The position numbers and the translations under genes were made by a program. Of a stretch of 32,458 bases of DNA, positions 24,564 to 32,458 are shown piece by piece (positions within the stretch are counted from its first letter, which is position 1; every line of letters begins with the position of its first letter). Under the pieces are notes generated by a model, which saw only the letters and a list, made by a program, of their open reading frames with translations, was not told the origin of the DNA and did no database searches. The DNA is from Bacillota bacterium (GTDB lineage Bacteria; Bacillota; Clostridia; Acetivibrionales; JAMNYG01). The stretch is taken from assembly GCA_023622945.1 (NCBI GenBank), contig JAMNYG010000096.1, positions 1 to 32,458 of the forward strand. The letters run 5' to 3'.

Positions 24564-25294
24564 TGCCCAACCACCTCCAAACCTGAAATCAGCTTGTTTA
24601 TATCCTGCACATAGTACTTGGGTATGATTATTTCCTTTGATTTGGTTATCTCGACCCTTAGTCCATACAGCAGCATGATGGAAATAATATCGCTTTCATA
24701 AAGGCTTCTTTCCAACACATCAGGATCTCCTATGGCCTTTATCTCATATGGTACAGGATATCTTCTGTCGTTTATTTTTATCTGGGTACCTGCGCAAATG
24801 ATCTCACTTGTAGATATTATCCGTTCACCGTCAACCGCAATTGCCTGAGCGCCTGCTTTATTCAGAACATTTATCACCCTCACTATATCCATGTTGTGTA
24901 TTATTATATCATCATTGCTGAAGAATTCGCTGATTTTTCCAGGTGCGTCATCAAGCTTTACAATTACTCCGGGTCCTTTTACATCCGTAAGACCTGCTTT
25001 AAGCTTGACTTCGTCACGCTCTTTCATAAGCCTTCTTAAATTAGTATCATCATTCATAATAACAGCCATGTTGAGCAGAGCTTCTCTTTCCTTTTCATAT
25101 TTCTCGATTTCCCTCTTTAACGCTTCTTCCCTTTCAATTTCTTCCTTCAGCATGCCCTTAAGCTCCTCAAACTTTTGAACTGCTGAAGCTTTCTGGGTAT
25201 TGGCGGCATAAGTGCTCCTGAACTGAACTGCTATTATAATACCGAAAAATATGAAAACAATCAGGAAGATAAAAGCATAGTCATTCTTCTTCAT
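24560..25294 (-). CDS. DUF881 (YlxW/YlxX-type) membrane protein, first copy
   Basis: A 244-aa paralogue of the next gene with the same plan: membrane anchor (YAFIFLIVFIFFGIIIAVQFRSTYA), coiled coil (about 40-90), and DUF881 domain (VKGPGVIVKLDDAPG; IVRVINVLNKAGAQAIAVDGERIISTSEI; LRVEITKSKEIIIPKY). Translation is coupled to the second copy by a 4-nt overlap. The pair likely arose by tandem duplication and may form a heteromer; that is inference. A GGGGTGG sits close (about 5 nt) to the ATG. Confidence 0.9.
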   Translation of the reverse strand: MKKNDYAFIFLIVFIFFGIIIAVQFRSTYAANTQKASAVQKFEELKGMLKEEIEREEALKREIEKYEKEREALLNMAVIMNDDTNLRRLMKERDEVKLKAGLTDVKGPGVIVKLDDAPGKISEFFSNDDIIIHNMDIVRVINVLNKAGAQAIAVDGERIISTSEIICAGTQIKINDRRYPVPYEIKAIGDPDVLERSLYESDIISIMLLYGLRVEITKSKEIIIPKYYVQDINKLISGLEVVGQ

Positions 25295-25428
25295 GGCCCA
25301 CCCCGGGATATCATCATGTAAATTATTATCTCCAAAAATTGTGTAAATCAGCCTTTAGTTTTATTCTACTTGTATTAGGAGTCATTTTCAAGAATAATCG
25401 AAGTCACAATATATGGTTACAGTAAAGT

Positions 25429-25458
25429 TTGTATTCCCATACAGAATGTTGGTATAAT
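25429..25458 (+). promoter_or_regulatory. Predicted promoter for the small unknown gene at 25530
   Basis: TTGTAT (25429-25434), an 18-bp spacer and a perfect TATAAT (25453-25458). A near-repeat of the -10 region (AATGTTGGTATAA, then AATGCTGGTATAA) follows 21 bp later, giving a second possible -10. Confidence 0.5.
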
Positions 25459-25529
25459 ACTTTATAATGCTGGTATAAATACATCAGGCACATTTTTTGC
25501 AAAAAGTAACACAGGACGGGTGATTGATT

Positions 25530-25862
25530 ATGTTCAGACAGTTCAGGTATCAAACAGGTGAAATAGATGAAGTGATAGCTGAGATGAAAAATGGCAACAT
25601 TCCATGTATGGATGTTTATGATGAAGCTGAACTGGAATGGGTTATTGAAAGATTATCAGAACGAGGTATTTACAAAGTTGAGGGATTGCCTTATGACAAA
25701 ACTGCAAGGGACACCGTGCAGGAACCGGAATTTGAGTTCAGAATCGCTTTTTCCGACAGACCTTTGAATGCAGGTGAAATCGGCGGTCAGAAGCTAATGT
25801 ATATTGATTTTTATTTTGAACCTGTGGAAGAGAGGGATTATGATCCTATTTTTTGGGGTTAA
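25530..25862 (+). CDS. Small acidic protein of unknown function
   Basis: A 110-aa soluble protein starting MFRQFRYQTGEIDEVIAEMK and ending EPVEERDYDPIFWG. It is rich in Asp/Glu, with no membrane segment, signal peptide or recognised motif. The predicted make-up is an alpha-helical first half (EAELEWVIERLSERGI) and a beta-rich second half. ATG 25530 is preferred to TTG 25524; GACGGGTGA lies just upstream. It is a stand-alone gene with its own promoter, convergent with the nucleotidyltransferase gene across repeat copy D. Confidence 0.72.
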   Translation: MFRQFRYQTGEIDEVIAEMKNGNIPCMDVYDEAELEWVIERLSERGIYKVEGLPYDKTARDTVQEPEFEFRIAFSDRPLNAGEIGGQKLMYIDFYFEPVEERDYDPIFWG

Positions 25863-25976
25863 ATGGGTCTGCTATTCTGTTTTCTGATGTTAAACCGGCC
25901 GGTTGAACTTTCTTAAAATGCAGGAAAATGATGCTCAGGAATGACAGTCTCATTTTCCCCTCGCCTTAACTTTATC

Positions 25977-26027
25977 GGGGACATTTCTCAAAAATATAGG
26001 GAATATTTCCCGCAGAGAAGTGTCCCC
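25977..26027. repeat. Foldback repeat element, copy D
   Basis: GGGGACATTTCTC (25977-25989) and GAGAAGTGTCCCC (26015-26027) are inverted ends with one wobble mismatch. An inner GGGAA/TTCCC hairpin is present. Right flank GTAC as in copy A. It lies between the convergent ends of the 25530 gene and the nucleotidyltransferase fusion. Confidence 0.9.
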
Positions 26028-26131
26028 GTACATCAGATCAGTCTCCAAGGTTTTCTCCAATGTTATCCTGCGGCATATCTTTTCCTCTGAGCAGGCACTA
26101 CAAGCTGACTTGAGTCAGGCAGATCGCCGCC

Positions 26132-28594
26132 TCAGCTTCTGCTTATCTTCCTTATCTTATCCGCATATATATTGGTTAGTTCTTCCGCAAATTCAGCGGA
26201 ATAGCTTTCGCTGATTACTTTGCACACAGGATATTCCGCATCGGGAAGCACAAGCACCCAGCCGTTGTCCCGGAATATTTTCACTCCTTCAAGGGTCTCA
26301 ATTGCTTCCCCCCTGTTTTCCTGTATGATCTGTCTTATTACCTTACCTTTGGCATTCCATGGGCATTCAACTTCTTTTCTCGATATATGAAATTCAGGTA
26401 TCATGTCCACTATCTGGGACAATCTGAGATTGTTTAATCTCATGAAATCCAGTATTTTGACCAGCCCGGCAATAGCATCAAAATACATCGTAAACTGATC
26501 CTGCATGTCCTGCCTTACATCGTTGCCAAGGATTTTCCCCATGATATCCTGGGGGGATGTTTTTGTCCTGATTACTCTTCCTCTGTTTTCATCTGCAATC
26601 TTTTCAACCACATGGCTGGCAGAAATGGGCACAACCATTGTAACATCCTGCATTGTTTTGAAAAGAATTATGGATATCAGCGCAATGAACATGTCCTCGG
26701 TTACCGTTCTCCCCCTGTCGTCCACCAGCATCATTTTTTCCGAAGTGTCTTCCATTAATACTCCAAGATCAAAATTGTTGGTCTTGACCATGCTGGAAAA
26801 AAATCTTATATCTCCTGATGACATGCTTTCTTTCATGGTTCTAGCATCAACCAGTTTAAGGTTAAGTACCTCGGTTTCACACCCCAGCTCCGCAAGGACT
26901 TCTTTAATTGTTTCGGAAACAAGTTTTGACCTTGAATTGATTACGATTCTGTAATTCATATCTTTTGATTTTGCGTTATTTATAATGCTCCTTATATAAA
27001 ACTGGCTATATCCGGGAACCGTTCGAACCGCCTTAATGCAGTCCCCTTCACAGCGGCTGAAATCTTCCCTGATAAACGCAGTTTCAATTTTCCGTTCCAG
27101 AGTCCTGCTTATGTTGCAGCCCCTGTTATCCAGAAAATCGATGAAAAGCCTGGCATTATCCTCTGATGACGTGCTGATGTGGATTCCTCCGTCTACCCTG
27201 TAAAACCTGATGGCGGACCTTGTAACCGGAAGAAGCATAACCCCGAAATCTACAACTTCCGCCCCGGAAGACTGAAGCCCTGCAATAAATGAAGTCTTAA
27301 GCATGTTTGCTGCTGTTGAGTCATCACAGCTTATGCCTATGCTGGCCTTTCCTTTAAAAGTTGCTCCGTAAGCAGCTCCCAGCTTGGATGCATATTCAGG
27401 GGTTATATCAACGTTTATTTCTCCTGCCACACCCCTGTTTCCAAAGATAGAACGGGTGAACTTGGAACCCCACACAAGATTGGAGTTTACTTCCGTGCAT
27501 TCATCTATCATCTTATTTGGCCAAATCTTTATGCTGGGCTTTATAACAGCATCTTCTTTTATAACAGAATCCTCGCCTATGACCGACTCCTCAAAAGCGG
27601 AAACCCTGTCTCTTAAATGAACTTTGCTGCAGATAACACTTCCCCTTAGCTGGACGTTTTTGCCCACATTGCAGTTTTCCCACAAGATACTGCGCTTAAT
27701 TCCGCTCCTGTCCCTTATCATACAGGAGTCTCCTATCACCGAATAGCTTCCTATATACGCTTCTTTTCTTATGTGAACGTTTTGTCCGATGACGCAATAT
27801 GGTTCTATTGTAACCCCTTCATCAATTTGGCATCCTTCGCCAATCCAAACTTTTTCCCTTATTTCTTTTCCCGGTATTTCAATGTTTACTTTTCCGTCCA
27901 GAATATCAATATGGGCTTGTATATATGCTCTTAAGTCACCGATATCGCACCAGTAGTTTTCAGTTATATATCCATACATAGGTTTTTTTTCCTGAAGGAG
28001 TGTTGGGAATAAATCTTTACTGAAATCAAAAATTTCTCCTTTTTTGATATAACCCAGTACTTCAGCAGAAAGGATGTATATCCCGGTATTGACGGTATCG
28101 CTGAAAACCTCTCCCCAGCTGGGTTTTTCCAGAAAACGAATTATTCTTCCTTCCTCGTCCGTTACAACCACTCCGTATTCAAGGGGAATATCAACTCTTT
28201 TTAAAACCAGGGTGGCCATCGATCCTTTTTTTCTGTGAAAATCCATGGCTGATTTTAAATCTATATCTGTCAAAGCATCTCCGCTTATCACTATAAACGT
28301 GTCATCCAGAAAATCTTCCGCATTTTTTACGCTTCCTGCAGTCCCAAGAGGCGTTTGCTCGGTATAGTAATGCAGTCTTACTCCGAAATCCTGTCCATCC
28401 TGAAAATATTCCTTTATCCGTTCAGGCATATACTGCAGGGTTACAGCAATTTCCGTTATATCATGTTTTTTTAAAAGCTCAATTATATGCTCCATTACGG
28501 GTTTATTGACAACCGGAACCATCGGCTTGGGCCTGTTGCAAGTAAGCGGTCTCAGCCTTGTGCCTTCACCGCCTGCCATGATAACAGCCTTCAT
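26132..28594 (-). CDS. Sugar-1-phosphate nucleotidyltransferase fused to a degenerate phosphomannomutase domain
   Basis: An 820-aa protein in three parts. Residues 1-235 are a nucleotidyltransferase ([13 protein letters not shown] at 6-18, RPKPMVPV at 21-28, SGDALTDID at 104-112, EKP at 156-158). Residues 245-365 are left-handed beta-helix repeats ([20 protein letters not shown] and on). Residues 375-820 are a phosphohexomutase-like domain. Annotated relatives are usually called mannose-1-phosphate guanylyltransferases. The mutase part lacks the phosphoserine loop (STSSEDN at 474-480 where TASHNP is expected) and the DGDxDR metal loop ([13 protein letters not shown] at 614-626). It is therefore probably not an active mutase and may be regulatory. 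A role in exopolysaccharide or wall sugar supply is inferred. Confidence 0.88.
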   Translation of the reverse strand: MKAVIMAGGEGTRLRPLTCNRPKPMVPVVNKPVMEHIIELLKKHDITEIAVTLQYMPERIKEYFQDGQDFGVRLHYYTEQTPLGTAGSVKNAEDFLDDTFIVISGDALTDIDLKSAMDFHRKKGSMATLVLKRVDIPLEYGVVVTDEEGRIIRFLEKPSWGEVFSDTVNTGIYILSAEVLGYIKKGEIFDFSKDLFPTLLQEKKPMYGYITENYWCDIGDLRAYIQAHIDILDGKVNIEIPGKEIREKVWIGEGCQIDEGVTIEPYCVIGQNVHIRKEAYIGSYSVIGDSCMIRDRSGIKRSILWENCNVGKNVQLRGSVICSKVHLRDRVSAFEESVIGEDSVIKEDAVIKPSIKIWPNKMIDECTEVNSNLVWGSKFTRSIFGNRGVAGEINVDITPEYASKLGAAYGATFKGKASIGISCDDSTAANMLKTSFIAGLQSSGAEVVDFGVMLLPVTRSAIRFYRVDGGIHISTSSEDNARLFIDFLDNRGCNISRTLERKIETAFIREDFSRCEGDCIKAVRTVPGYSQFYIRSIINNAKSKDMNYRIVINSRSKLVSETIKEVLAELGCETEVLNLKLVDARTMKESMSSGDIRFFSSMVKTNNFDLGVLMEDTSEKMMLVDDRGRTVTEDMFIALISIILFKTMQDVTMVVPISASHVVEKIADENRGRVIRTKTSPQDIMGKILGNDVRQDMQDQFTMYFDAIAGLVKILDFMRLNNLRLSQIVDMIPEFHISRKEVECPWNAKGKVIRQIIQENRGEAIETLEGVKIFRDNGWVLVLPDAEYPVCKVISESYSAEFAEELTNIYADKIRKISRS

Positions 28595-29039
28595 TCACTT
28601 CATCCTCTCGTTATTTCATTCATTGGTAATGGAAATGCAAAGCCTGTGATTCAGTAAGTACATCGCTTTTTTATTATGCCCAGAAAAACAGGTTTGTATT
28701 CCACATGCTTACATACCCGGCTTGCAAGGCTGATTTTTTGAGCCGACGGGGAAAATATTCAGGGTTATCAATTGGAAAGCTATAGCACCAGCAGCATCCT
28801 GTACAGTATTACAACAACCAGGCTGCCTGTCAGTGTTATAATAAACATGCTGTAAGCATATTACAGGAATGGTTACAATAAAAACTCCACCGGAGACAAA
28901 ATGCTGAAAGAATGAAACACCGGAACACCACCAAGGATAAGCCGGACCATGTTCAGAGAACAACCAAATAGAAATCAGGAACGTAAATCCTAAAAGGAGC
29001 ACCGTTTTAAGTGGAGTTTTACAAAAGAACAAAAAGAAT
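28595..29039. other. About 445 bp with no convincing gene
   Basis: A 107-codon minus-strand frame (28709-29032) exists, but it would start with a TTG inside the T-tract of the neighbouring terminator and has no RBS. Its middle is hydrophobic (LLLGFTFLISIWLF; GGVFIVTIPVI). A hydrophobic stretch in another minus frame (FIITLTGSLVVVILYRMLLVL, stop after) begins where the first loses its membrane character. The two together could be the frameshifted remains of a small membrane protein. I assign no gene. Confidence 0.4.
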
Positions 29040-29069
29040 GAGGGAACAGAGGTTGGGTACTGTTCCCTC
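29040..29069 (-). terminator. Terminator after the first YjcZ-like mini-gene
   Basis: GAGGGAACAG (29040-29049) pairs with CTGTTCCCTC (29060-29069). On the minus strand the stem is followed by ATTCTTTTTGTTCTTTT, so it ends leftward transcription. Confidence 0.8.
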
Positions 29070-29092
29070 TGCTTATGTATCTTGTATACTGT

Positions 29093-29215
29093 TTAGTGTT
29101 TGAATCCGAATCCGCCAAAAAGCCCGGGGAAAATCAGACATACTACGATAAGGATAATTATTAACCACCAAATCAACTCAAAGCCCGGACTGACAAAGCC
29201 CCTATCCTCTTCCAT
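29093..29215 (-). CDS. YjcZ-like 40-aa hydrophobic protein (copy 1)
   Basis: MEEDRGFVSPGFELIWWLII is followed by LILIVVCLIFPGLFGGFGFKH-type residues: one membrane helix ending in a glycine/phenylalanine-rich tail. AAGGGAG lies about 7 nt before ATG 29215. It resembles short YjcZ-type sporulation/spore-coat proteins, and a similar copy is 156 bp upstream. It has its own terminator. The family call is by general likeness. Confidence 0.75.
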   Translation of the reverse strand: MEEDRGFVSPGFELIWWLIIILIVVCLIFPGLFGGFGFKH

Positions 29216-29329
29216 GAAACGCACTCCCTTCATCCATTAAGTAGCAAGATGTAAAGCCTGCGCTTTACCTGCTTTATAGTATTCATTTAAAAGCAATAGT
29301 GTTACACAGCGATGGAAAAAAGAAAATAA

Positions 29330-29354
29330 AAAAGAGGCTAAGTAAGCCTCTTTT
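29330..29354 (-). terminator. Terminator after the second YjcZ-like mini-gene
   Basis: AAAAGAGGCT (29330-29339) pairs with AGCCTCTTTT (29345-29354). On the minus strand it runs into TTTTTTATTTTC. Confidence 0.85.
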
Positions 29355-29371
29355 CCCGTTCGGATTCCTTA

Positions 29372-29497
29372 TTAGGTCTTGTAATCGTATCTGTATCCGC
29401 AAAAAATACCAGGACAGAAAATGAACAGTACAATGATGAAAATCACAATCAGCCACAACCAATCAAAACCAAACCCGAAGCCTCTGTTTTCTTCCAT
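29372..29497 (-). CDS. YjcZ-like 41-aa hydrophobic protein (copy 2)
   Basis: MEENRGFGFGFDWLWLIVIF leads into a single membrane helix, then CPGIFCGYRYDYKT. RBS AAGGAG is 9 nt before ATG 29497. It shares the MEE(N/D)RGF start, the aromatic-hydrophobic core and the PG(I/L)F motif with copy 1, so the two are paralogues. Function unknown; a spore-associated role is inferred from YjcZ-type proteins. Confidence 0.78.
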   Translation of the reverse strand: MEENRGFGFGFDWLWLIVIFIIVLFIFCPGIFCGYRYDYKT

Positions 29498-29565
29498 ATG
29501 TAACAACTCCTTAAAAATATTGATATTCTATCCTGGAATATCATATTCATAAGGGGAATTTATTG

Positions 29566-30369
29566 TTACACACTCTCCTCAAGTAAAGATTTAATGTATT
29601 TCAGATCCTCCCTGCAATATTGGACAACATTATTCTCATCATCATATTCAGCAGTCAGGCAAATAACACCCTGATATCCCCTTTTCTTCAAATAACGGAC
29701 TGCACGACTCCAGGAACAAAGTCCGTGAGGGCCGGTGGTAAAATATCTGTGCCAAACGGCTTCGCCGGCTTCAGGTCCGTTGACTCTTTTATAGAAAGCA
29801 TTCTTGAGATTTACCATACATAAATGGGACCATAATATGTCGAGAGCTTGTTCCGGCTCCTCGCCTGCCAAACCGCTGTGGGCAGCATCCCATATTGCGC
29901 CGATATGCTTTGGGTCGAAGTCTTCTATAAGATGGCGTACTTCCATTGAGCTGTTGACATAGAATCCAAAATGCTGCTGAACTCCCACCTTAACTCCGTA
30001 TTTTTCACAAAGAGGCAATACTTTTTCCAGTTCCCGCTTTGCCTTTTCTTCACATGCCATGTACCCCAATTCGGGATCCACGGTGAACATTATCCGTATT
30101 ACAGGTATGCCTGCAGCGGCGCATCCTGCAAAAACCTTTTCCTCCAGAGTGGCTGCAACACTGGTAATTTTTATGCCAAATTCATTTAGCTTTACAGCCA
30201 GCTGAGGAAGTCCTTTTTCCGCATTGTCCGGTTCTACCTGAAAGCCTTTCCTCAAGGGGAATTCAATAGCGTCAAACCCCATATCCCTGACCAGTTTCCC
30301 AAGTTCCTCCACCTGCATGTTTTTCCACGGCTTGGTGAATACCGAAAAAATATATTCTGGACTTTCCAT
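29566..30369 (-). CDS. Sugar phosphate isomerase/epimerase-like TIM-barrel protein
   Basis: A 267-aa xylose-isomerase-like (AP endonuclease 2 superfamily) barrel. Metal-site candidates are Glu in DAIEFPLR (about 36), the VGVQQHFGFYV strand with its His, IWDAAHSG with Asp and His, and the terminal LTAEYDDE glutamate. Such proteins isomerise or epimerise sugars or inositols; the substrate cannot be told from the sequence. The ATG at 30369 follows a run of six G that can act as RBS. It is not clearly in an operon, standing 68 bp before the YjcZ-like genes and 250 bp after feoB. Confidence 0.85.
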   Translation of the reverse strand: MESPEYIFSVFTKPWKNMQVEELGKLVRDMGFDAIEFPLRKGFQVEPDNAEKGLPQLAVKLNEFGIKITSVAATLEEKVFAGCAAAGIPVIRIMFTVDPELGYMACEEKAKRELEKVLPLCEKYGVKVGVQQHFGFYVNSSMEVRHLIEDFDPKHIGAIWDAAHSGLAGEEPEQALDILWSHLCMVNLKNAFYKRVNGPEAGEAVWHRYFTTGPHGLCSWSRAVRYLKKRGYQGVICLTAEYDDENNVVQYCREDLKYIKSLLEESV

Positions 30370-30619
30370 GAACCGTAACCCCCCGAATTTTGTTAAGATT
30401 GAGTGCTTCGTATACCCGTTTTTTGACTGAATACCTGGTGTAAAACCTATCGTGCCAACTTGTATTTATTTATAACAATCTTTATATAATTAGTCTAGCA
30501 TAAAACCCGTCAAACAAGAATGAAAATATTCGTGGTTTGCATCTGTTTTCACAATATAATGCTGCCATCCAGGGTATTTTGATACTGCAATTAAGGGTAC
30601 CTGATGATTAACGTTTTTT

Positions 30620-32458
30620 TCACGGTACAAGCTTAAGCAAACGTGCAAATGTCGTTACACCAAAGCAGAAAACAATGCCTGCCAACAACGGTACCAAAAA
30701 TGATGCCAAAGTCCATTTGAGGCTTTTGGTCTCCTTTCTTATGGTCCAAAGGGTTGTTCCGCATGGAAAGTGCATCAGGGAAAATAGCATTACACATAAT
30801 GCAGTTAGCCAGGTCCAGCCGTGAGATACCAGAAGATTCCGTAATTCATCAAGGCTGCTAAGGTCAGTTAAGTTCCCCGTTGCCATGTAACTCATGATGA
30901 CTATGGGGATAACAATTTCATTTGCCGGAAGCCCGAGTATGAATGCCATCAGTATATAACCGTCCAAACCTATTAAATTTGCAAAAGGTTCCAGAAATTC
31001 AGCCCCATGGGCAAGCAGGCTCATCCCTCCTATGTTAATGTTTGCCAGAAACCATATGACCAGTCCGGCAGGGGCTGCCACCGCAACAGCACGGCCAAGT
31101 ACAAATATTGTTCTGTCGAATATGGAATGAATTATTATGCGTCCTATCTGCGGTTTGCGATAAGGAGGCAATTCAAGTGTAAAAGAAGAAGGCATTCCCT
31201 TAAGGATAGTTTTGGACAATATTTTGGACATAAACAGCGTCATTAAAATTCCCAGTAAAATAACGCATATAACCGCTGCGGTGGAAACAACTGACCTGTA
31301 GGCTTCTGATACCGTTCCGCCTATAAAAATGGCAGACATAGCGATAAGGGTCGGGAATCGTCCGTTACAGGGAACAAAATTGTTTGTAATTATTGCAATA
31401 AGACGCTCCCTTGGGGAATCAATTATCCTGCATCCAATGACTCCCGCGGCGTTGCAGCCAAATCCCATGCACATTGTCAGTGCCTGTTTGCCGTGAGCGC
31501 ATGCTTTCTTGAAGAAATTATCAAGATTGAATGCAACTCTGGGAAGGTAACCTAAGTCCTCAAGAAGAGTAAAAAGCGGGAAAAATATAGCCATGGGTGG
31601 AAGCATAACAGAAACAACCCATGCAAGAGTTCTGTACATTCCCTTTACCAGGATCCCATGAAGCCAGTCAGGTGCACCGAGCCATAAGAAAAGTTTGGTA
31701 AGCTGTTCTTCTGCTCCAAACAAAAGCCAGGAAATGACCCTGCTTGGAACATTTGCTCCCACTATAGTAATCCAGAATATTACTGCAAGCAATAACACCA
31801 TAATTGGAATCCCGAAAATTCTGGAGGTTACAATTTTGTCTATTTTTCTGTCAGTATCATTGTATTTGTTGTTTTGAAAAGTGACGGTCTGACTGCATAT
31901 ATTCTCTGCATGATGAATAATGCTCGAAACAACATTGTCACGGAGGTATTCAGCTTCAATTCCTCGCCTGTTTAAGTATTCCCTGGCCTCGGCTATCTTA
32001 TCTGTAATGGTTTTGTCTTCAGAAAACTCCTTACCGAGAAACTGGCTGAGAGATTTAAGAATGGTATTATCTCCGTCCAGGAGTTTAAGAGAAACCCAAC
32101 GGCTGTCTATCCTGTTGCCGGTTATTTGGGCTACAAAGGGCTCCATGATCTTAATGGCGTCTTCAATTGCTTCATCATATTTTACTTTAAGCTGTGAAGG
32201 GGTTTTATCATTTACAGCAACTTCGTAAACAGCATCCATCAATTCTTTTAATCCCACTTTGTTCCTTGCACTGGTTGCCACCACAGGAACTCCTAATAAG
32301 TCAGAAAGCCGCTTTATATCTATGTGAATGTTCTTTCGTTTGGCTTCATCTATAAGATTGACACAAACAACCACCTTGCCTGTAATCTCTAAGATTTGCA
32401 GAACAAGGTTTAAGTTTCTCTCAAGACATGTTGCGTCTGCAACAACTATGGTTGCGTC
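30620..32458 (-). CDS. feoB: Ferrous iron transporter FeoB (5' end cut by window edge)
   Basis: Reading stays open from the right edge to a TGA at 30620: 612 residues without the beginning. The visible G-domain part has VVADATCLERNLNLVLQILE and the G4-like NLIDEA; G1 to G3 lie outside. Then come the helical linker (about 80-170) and the membrane part with eight or so helices. Gate motifs are PRVAFNLDNFFKKACAHGKQALTMCMGFGCNAAGVIG and FVPCNGRFPTLIAMSA, plus GLPANEIVIPIVIMSYM and HFPCGTTLWTIRKET. FeoB imports Fe(II). The GTG at 32374 is not the start. feoA, usually upstream, would lie beyond the window. Confidence 0.96.
   Translation of the reverse strand, partial: DATIVVADATCLERNLNLVLQILEITGKVVVCVNLIDEAKRKNIHIDIKRLSDLLGVPVVATSARNKVGLKELMDAVYEVAVNDKTPSQLKVKYDEAIEDAIKIMEPFVAQITGNRIDSRWVSLKLLDGDNTILKSLSQFLGKEFSEDKTITDKIAEAREYLNRRGIEAEYLRDNVVSSIIHHAENICSQTVTFQNNKYNDTDRKIDKIVTSRIFGIPIMVLLLAVIFWITIVGANVPSRVISWLLFGAEEQLTKLFLWLGAPDWLHGILVKGMYRTLAWVVSVMLPPMAIFFPLFTLLEDLGYLPRVAFNLDNFFKKACAHGKQALTMCMGFGCNAAGVIGCRIIDSPRERLIAIITNNFVPCNGRFPTLIAMSAIFIGGTVSEAYRSVVSTAAVICVILLGILMTLFMSKILSKTILKGMPSSFTLELPPYRKPQIGRIIIHSIFDRTIFVLGRAVAVAAPAGLVIWFLANINIGGMSLLAHGAEFLEPFANLIGLDGYILMAFILGLPANEIVIPIVIMSYMATGNLTDLSSLDELRNLLVSHGWTWLTALCVMLFSLMHFPCGTTLWTIRKETKSLKWTLASFLVPLLAGIVFCFGVTTFARLLKLVP

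Noticed and set aside
1-32458. CRISPR arrays, prophage, insertion sequences, toxin-antitoxin modules
   Set aside because: No spaced identical repeats, transposase, integrase or phage-structural proteins were recognised on either strand.

Overview
The window reads as chromosomal DNA of a spore-forming, low-to-moderate GC member of the Clostridia, most like the Acetivibrio/Ruminiclostridium (cluster III) group. The evidence is a yqfC-yqfD-phoH-pgpH-ybeY-dgkA-cdd-era-yqzL-recO operon in Bacillus/Clostridium order, a SpoIID/LytB-family protein, a PdaA-like deacetylase, two tiny YjcZ-like proteins, a classic lysine riboswitch, and strong AGGAGG-type ribosome binding sites. This placement is inferred from gene content, not from a database search. 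No phage, integrase, transposase or CRISPR array was seen.

Layout. 1-962: 3'-truncated queA (minus). 1079-2689: aspartokinase lysC (plus) with its own promoter and terminator, but broken by a frame-changing deletion near 1560 and carrying an 18-bp in-frame tandem duplication. 2846-4561: SpoIID/LytB-like exported protein (minus). 4670-7395: a lysine-controlled operon made of a sigma-A promoter, lysine riboswitch, dapA, dapB, a stand-alone double-ACT protein and a terminator. 7552-8451: DUF624 membrane protein (minus). 8606-8808: tRNA-Leu(GAG) with promoter and terminator. 8897-10360: zinc-ribbon protein and azlCD branched-chain amino acid exporter. 10496-13303: a large M28-like peptidase fused to an AAC(3)-like domain (minus). 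13536-14435: metallophosphoesterase. 14424-22592: the yqfC-to-recO operon (minus), including a GTG-started 48-aa yqzL. 22656-25294: PdaA-like lipoprotein and two paralogous DUF881 proteins (minus). 25530-25862: unknown small protein. 26132-28594: sugar nucleotidyltransferase fused to a degenerate phosphomannomutase domain (minus). 28595-30369: a gene-poor stretch, two YjcZ-like mini-genes each with its own terminator, and a TIM-barrel isomerase-like protein. 30620-32458: feoB, cut by the right edge.

Genes that work together. LysC, DapA and DapB are early steps of the diaminopimelate/lysine pathway, which also supplies peptidoglycan and spore dipicolinate. The riboswitch makes dapA-dapB-ACT lysine-responsive, and the free ACT pair is a candidate trans-acting allosteric partner. 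YqfC/YqfD, the SpoIID-like protein, the PdaA-like protein and the YjcZ-like proteins point to sporulation and cell-wall remodelling. PgpH, YbeY, Era and RecO are housekeeping functions for c-di-AMP turnover, ribosome maturation and repair.

The most unusual non-coding signal is a dispersed family of about 50-bp foldback elements. Their GGGGACACTTCTC / GAGAAGTGTCCCC ends occur four times in intergenic DNA (10407, 13402, 23715, 25977). They resemble REP/MITE-type elements mobilised in trans. Other points of interest are the aspartokinase lesion, mutually exclusive hairpins behind the lysine aptamer, the peptidase/AAC(3) fusion lacking the usual AAC(3) histidine motif, and the catalytically eroded phosphomannomutase domain.
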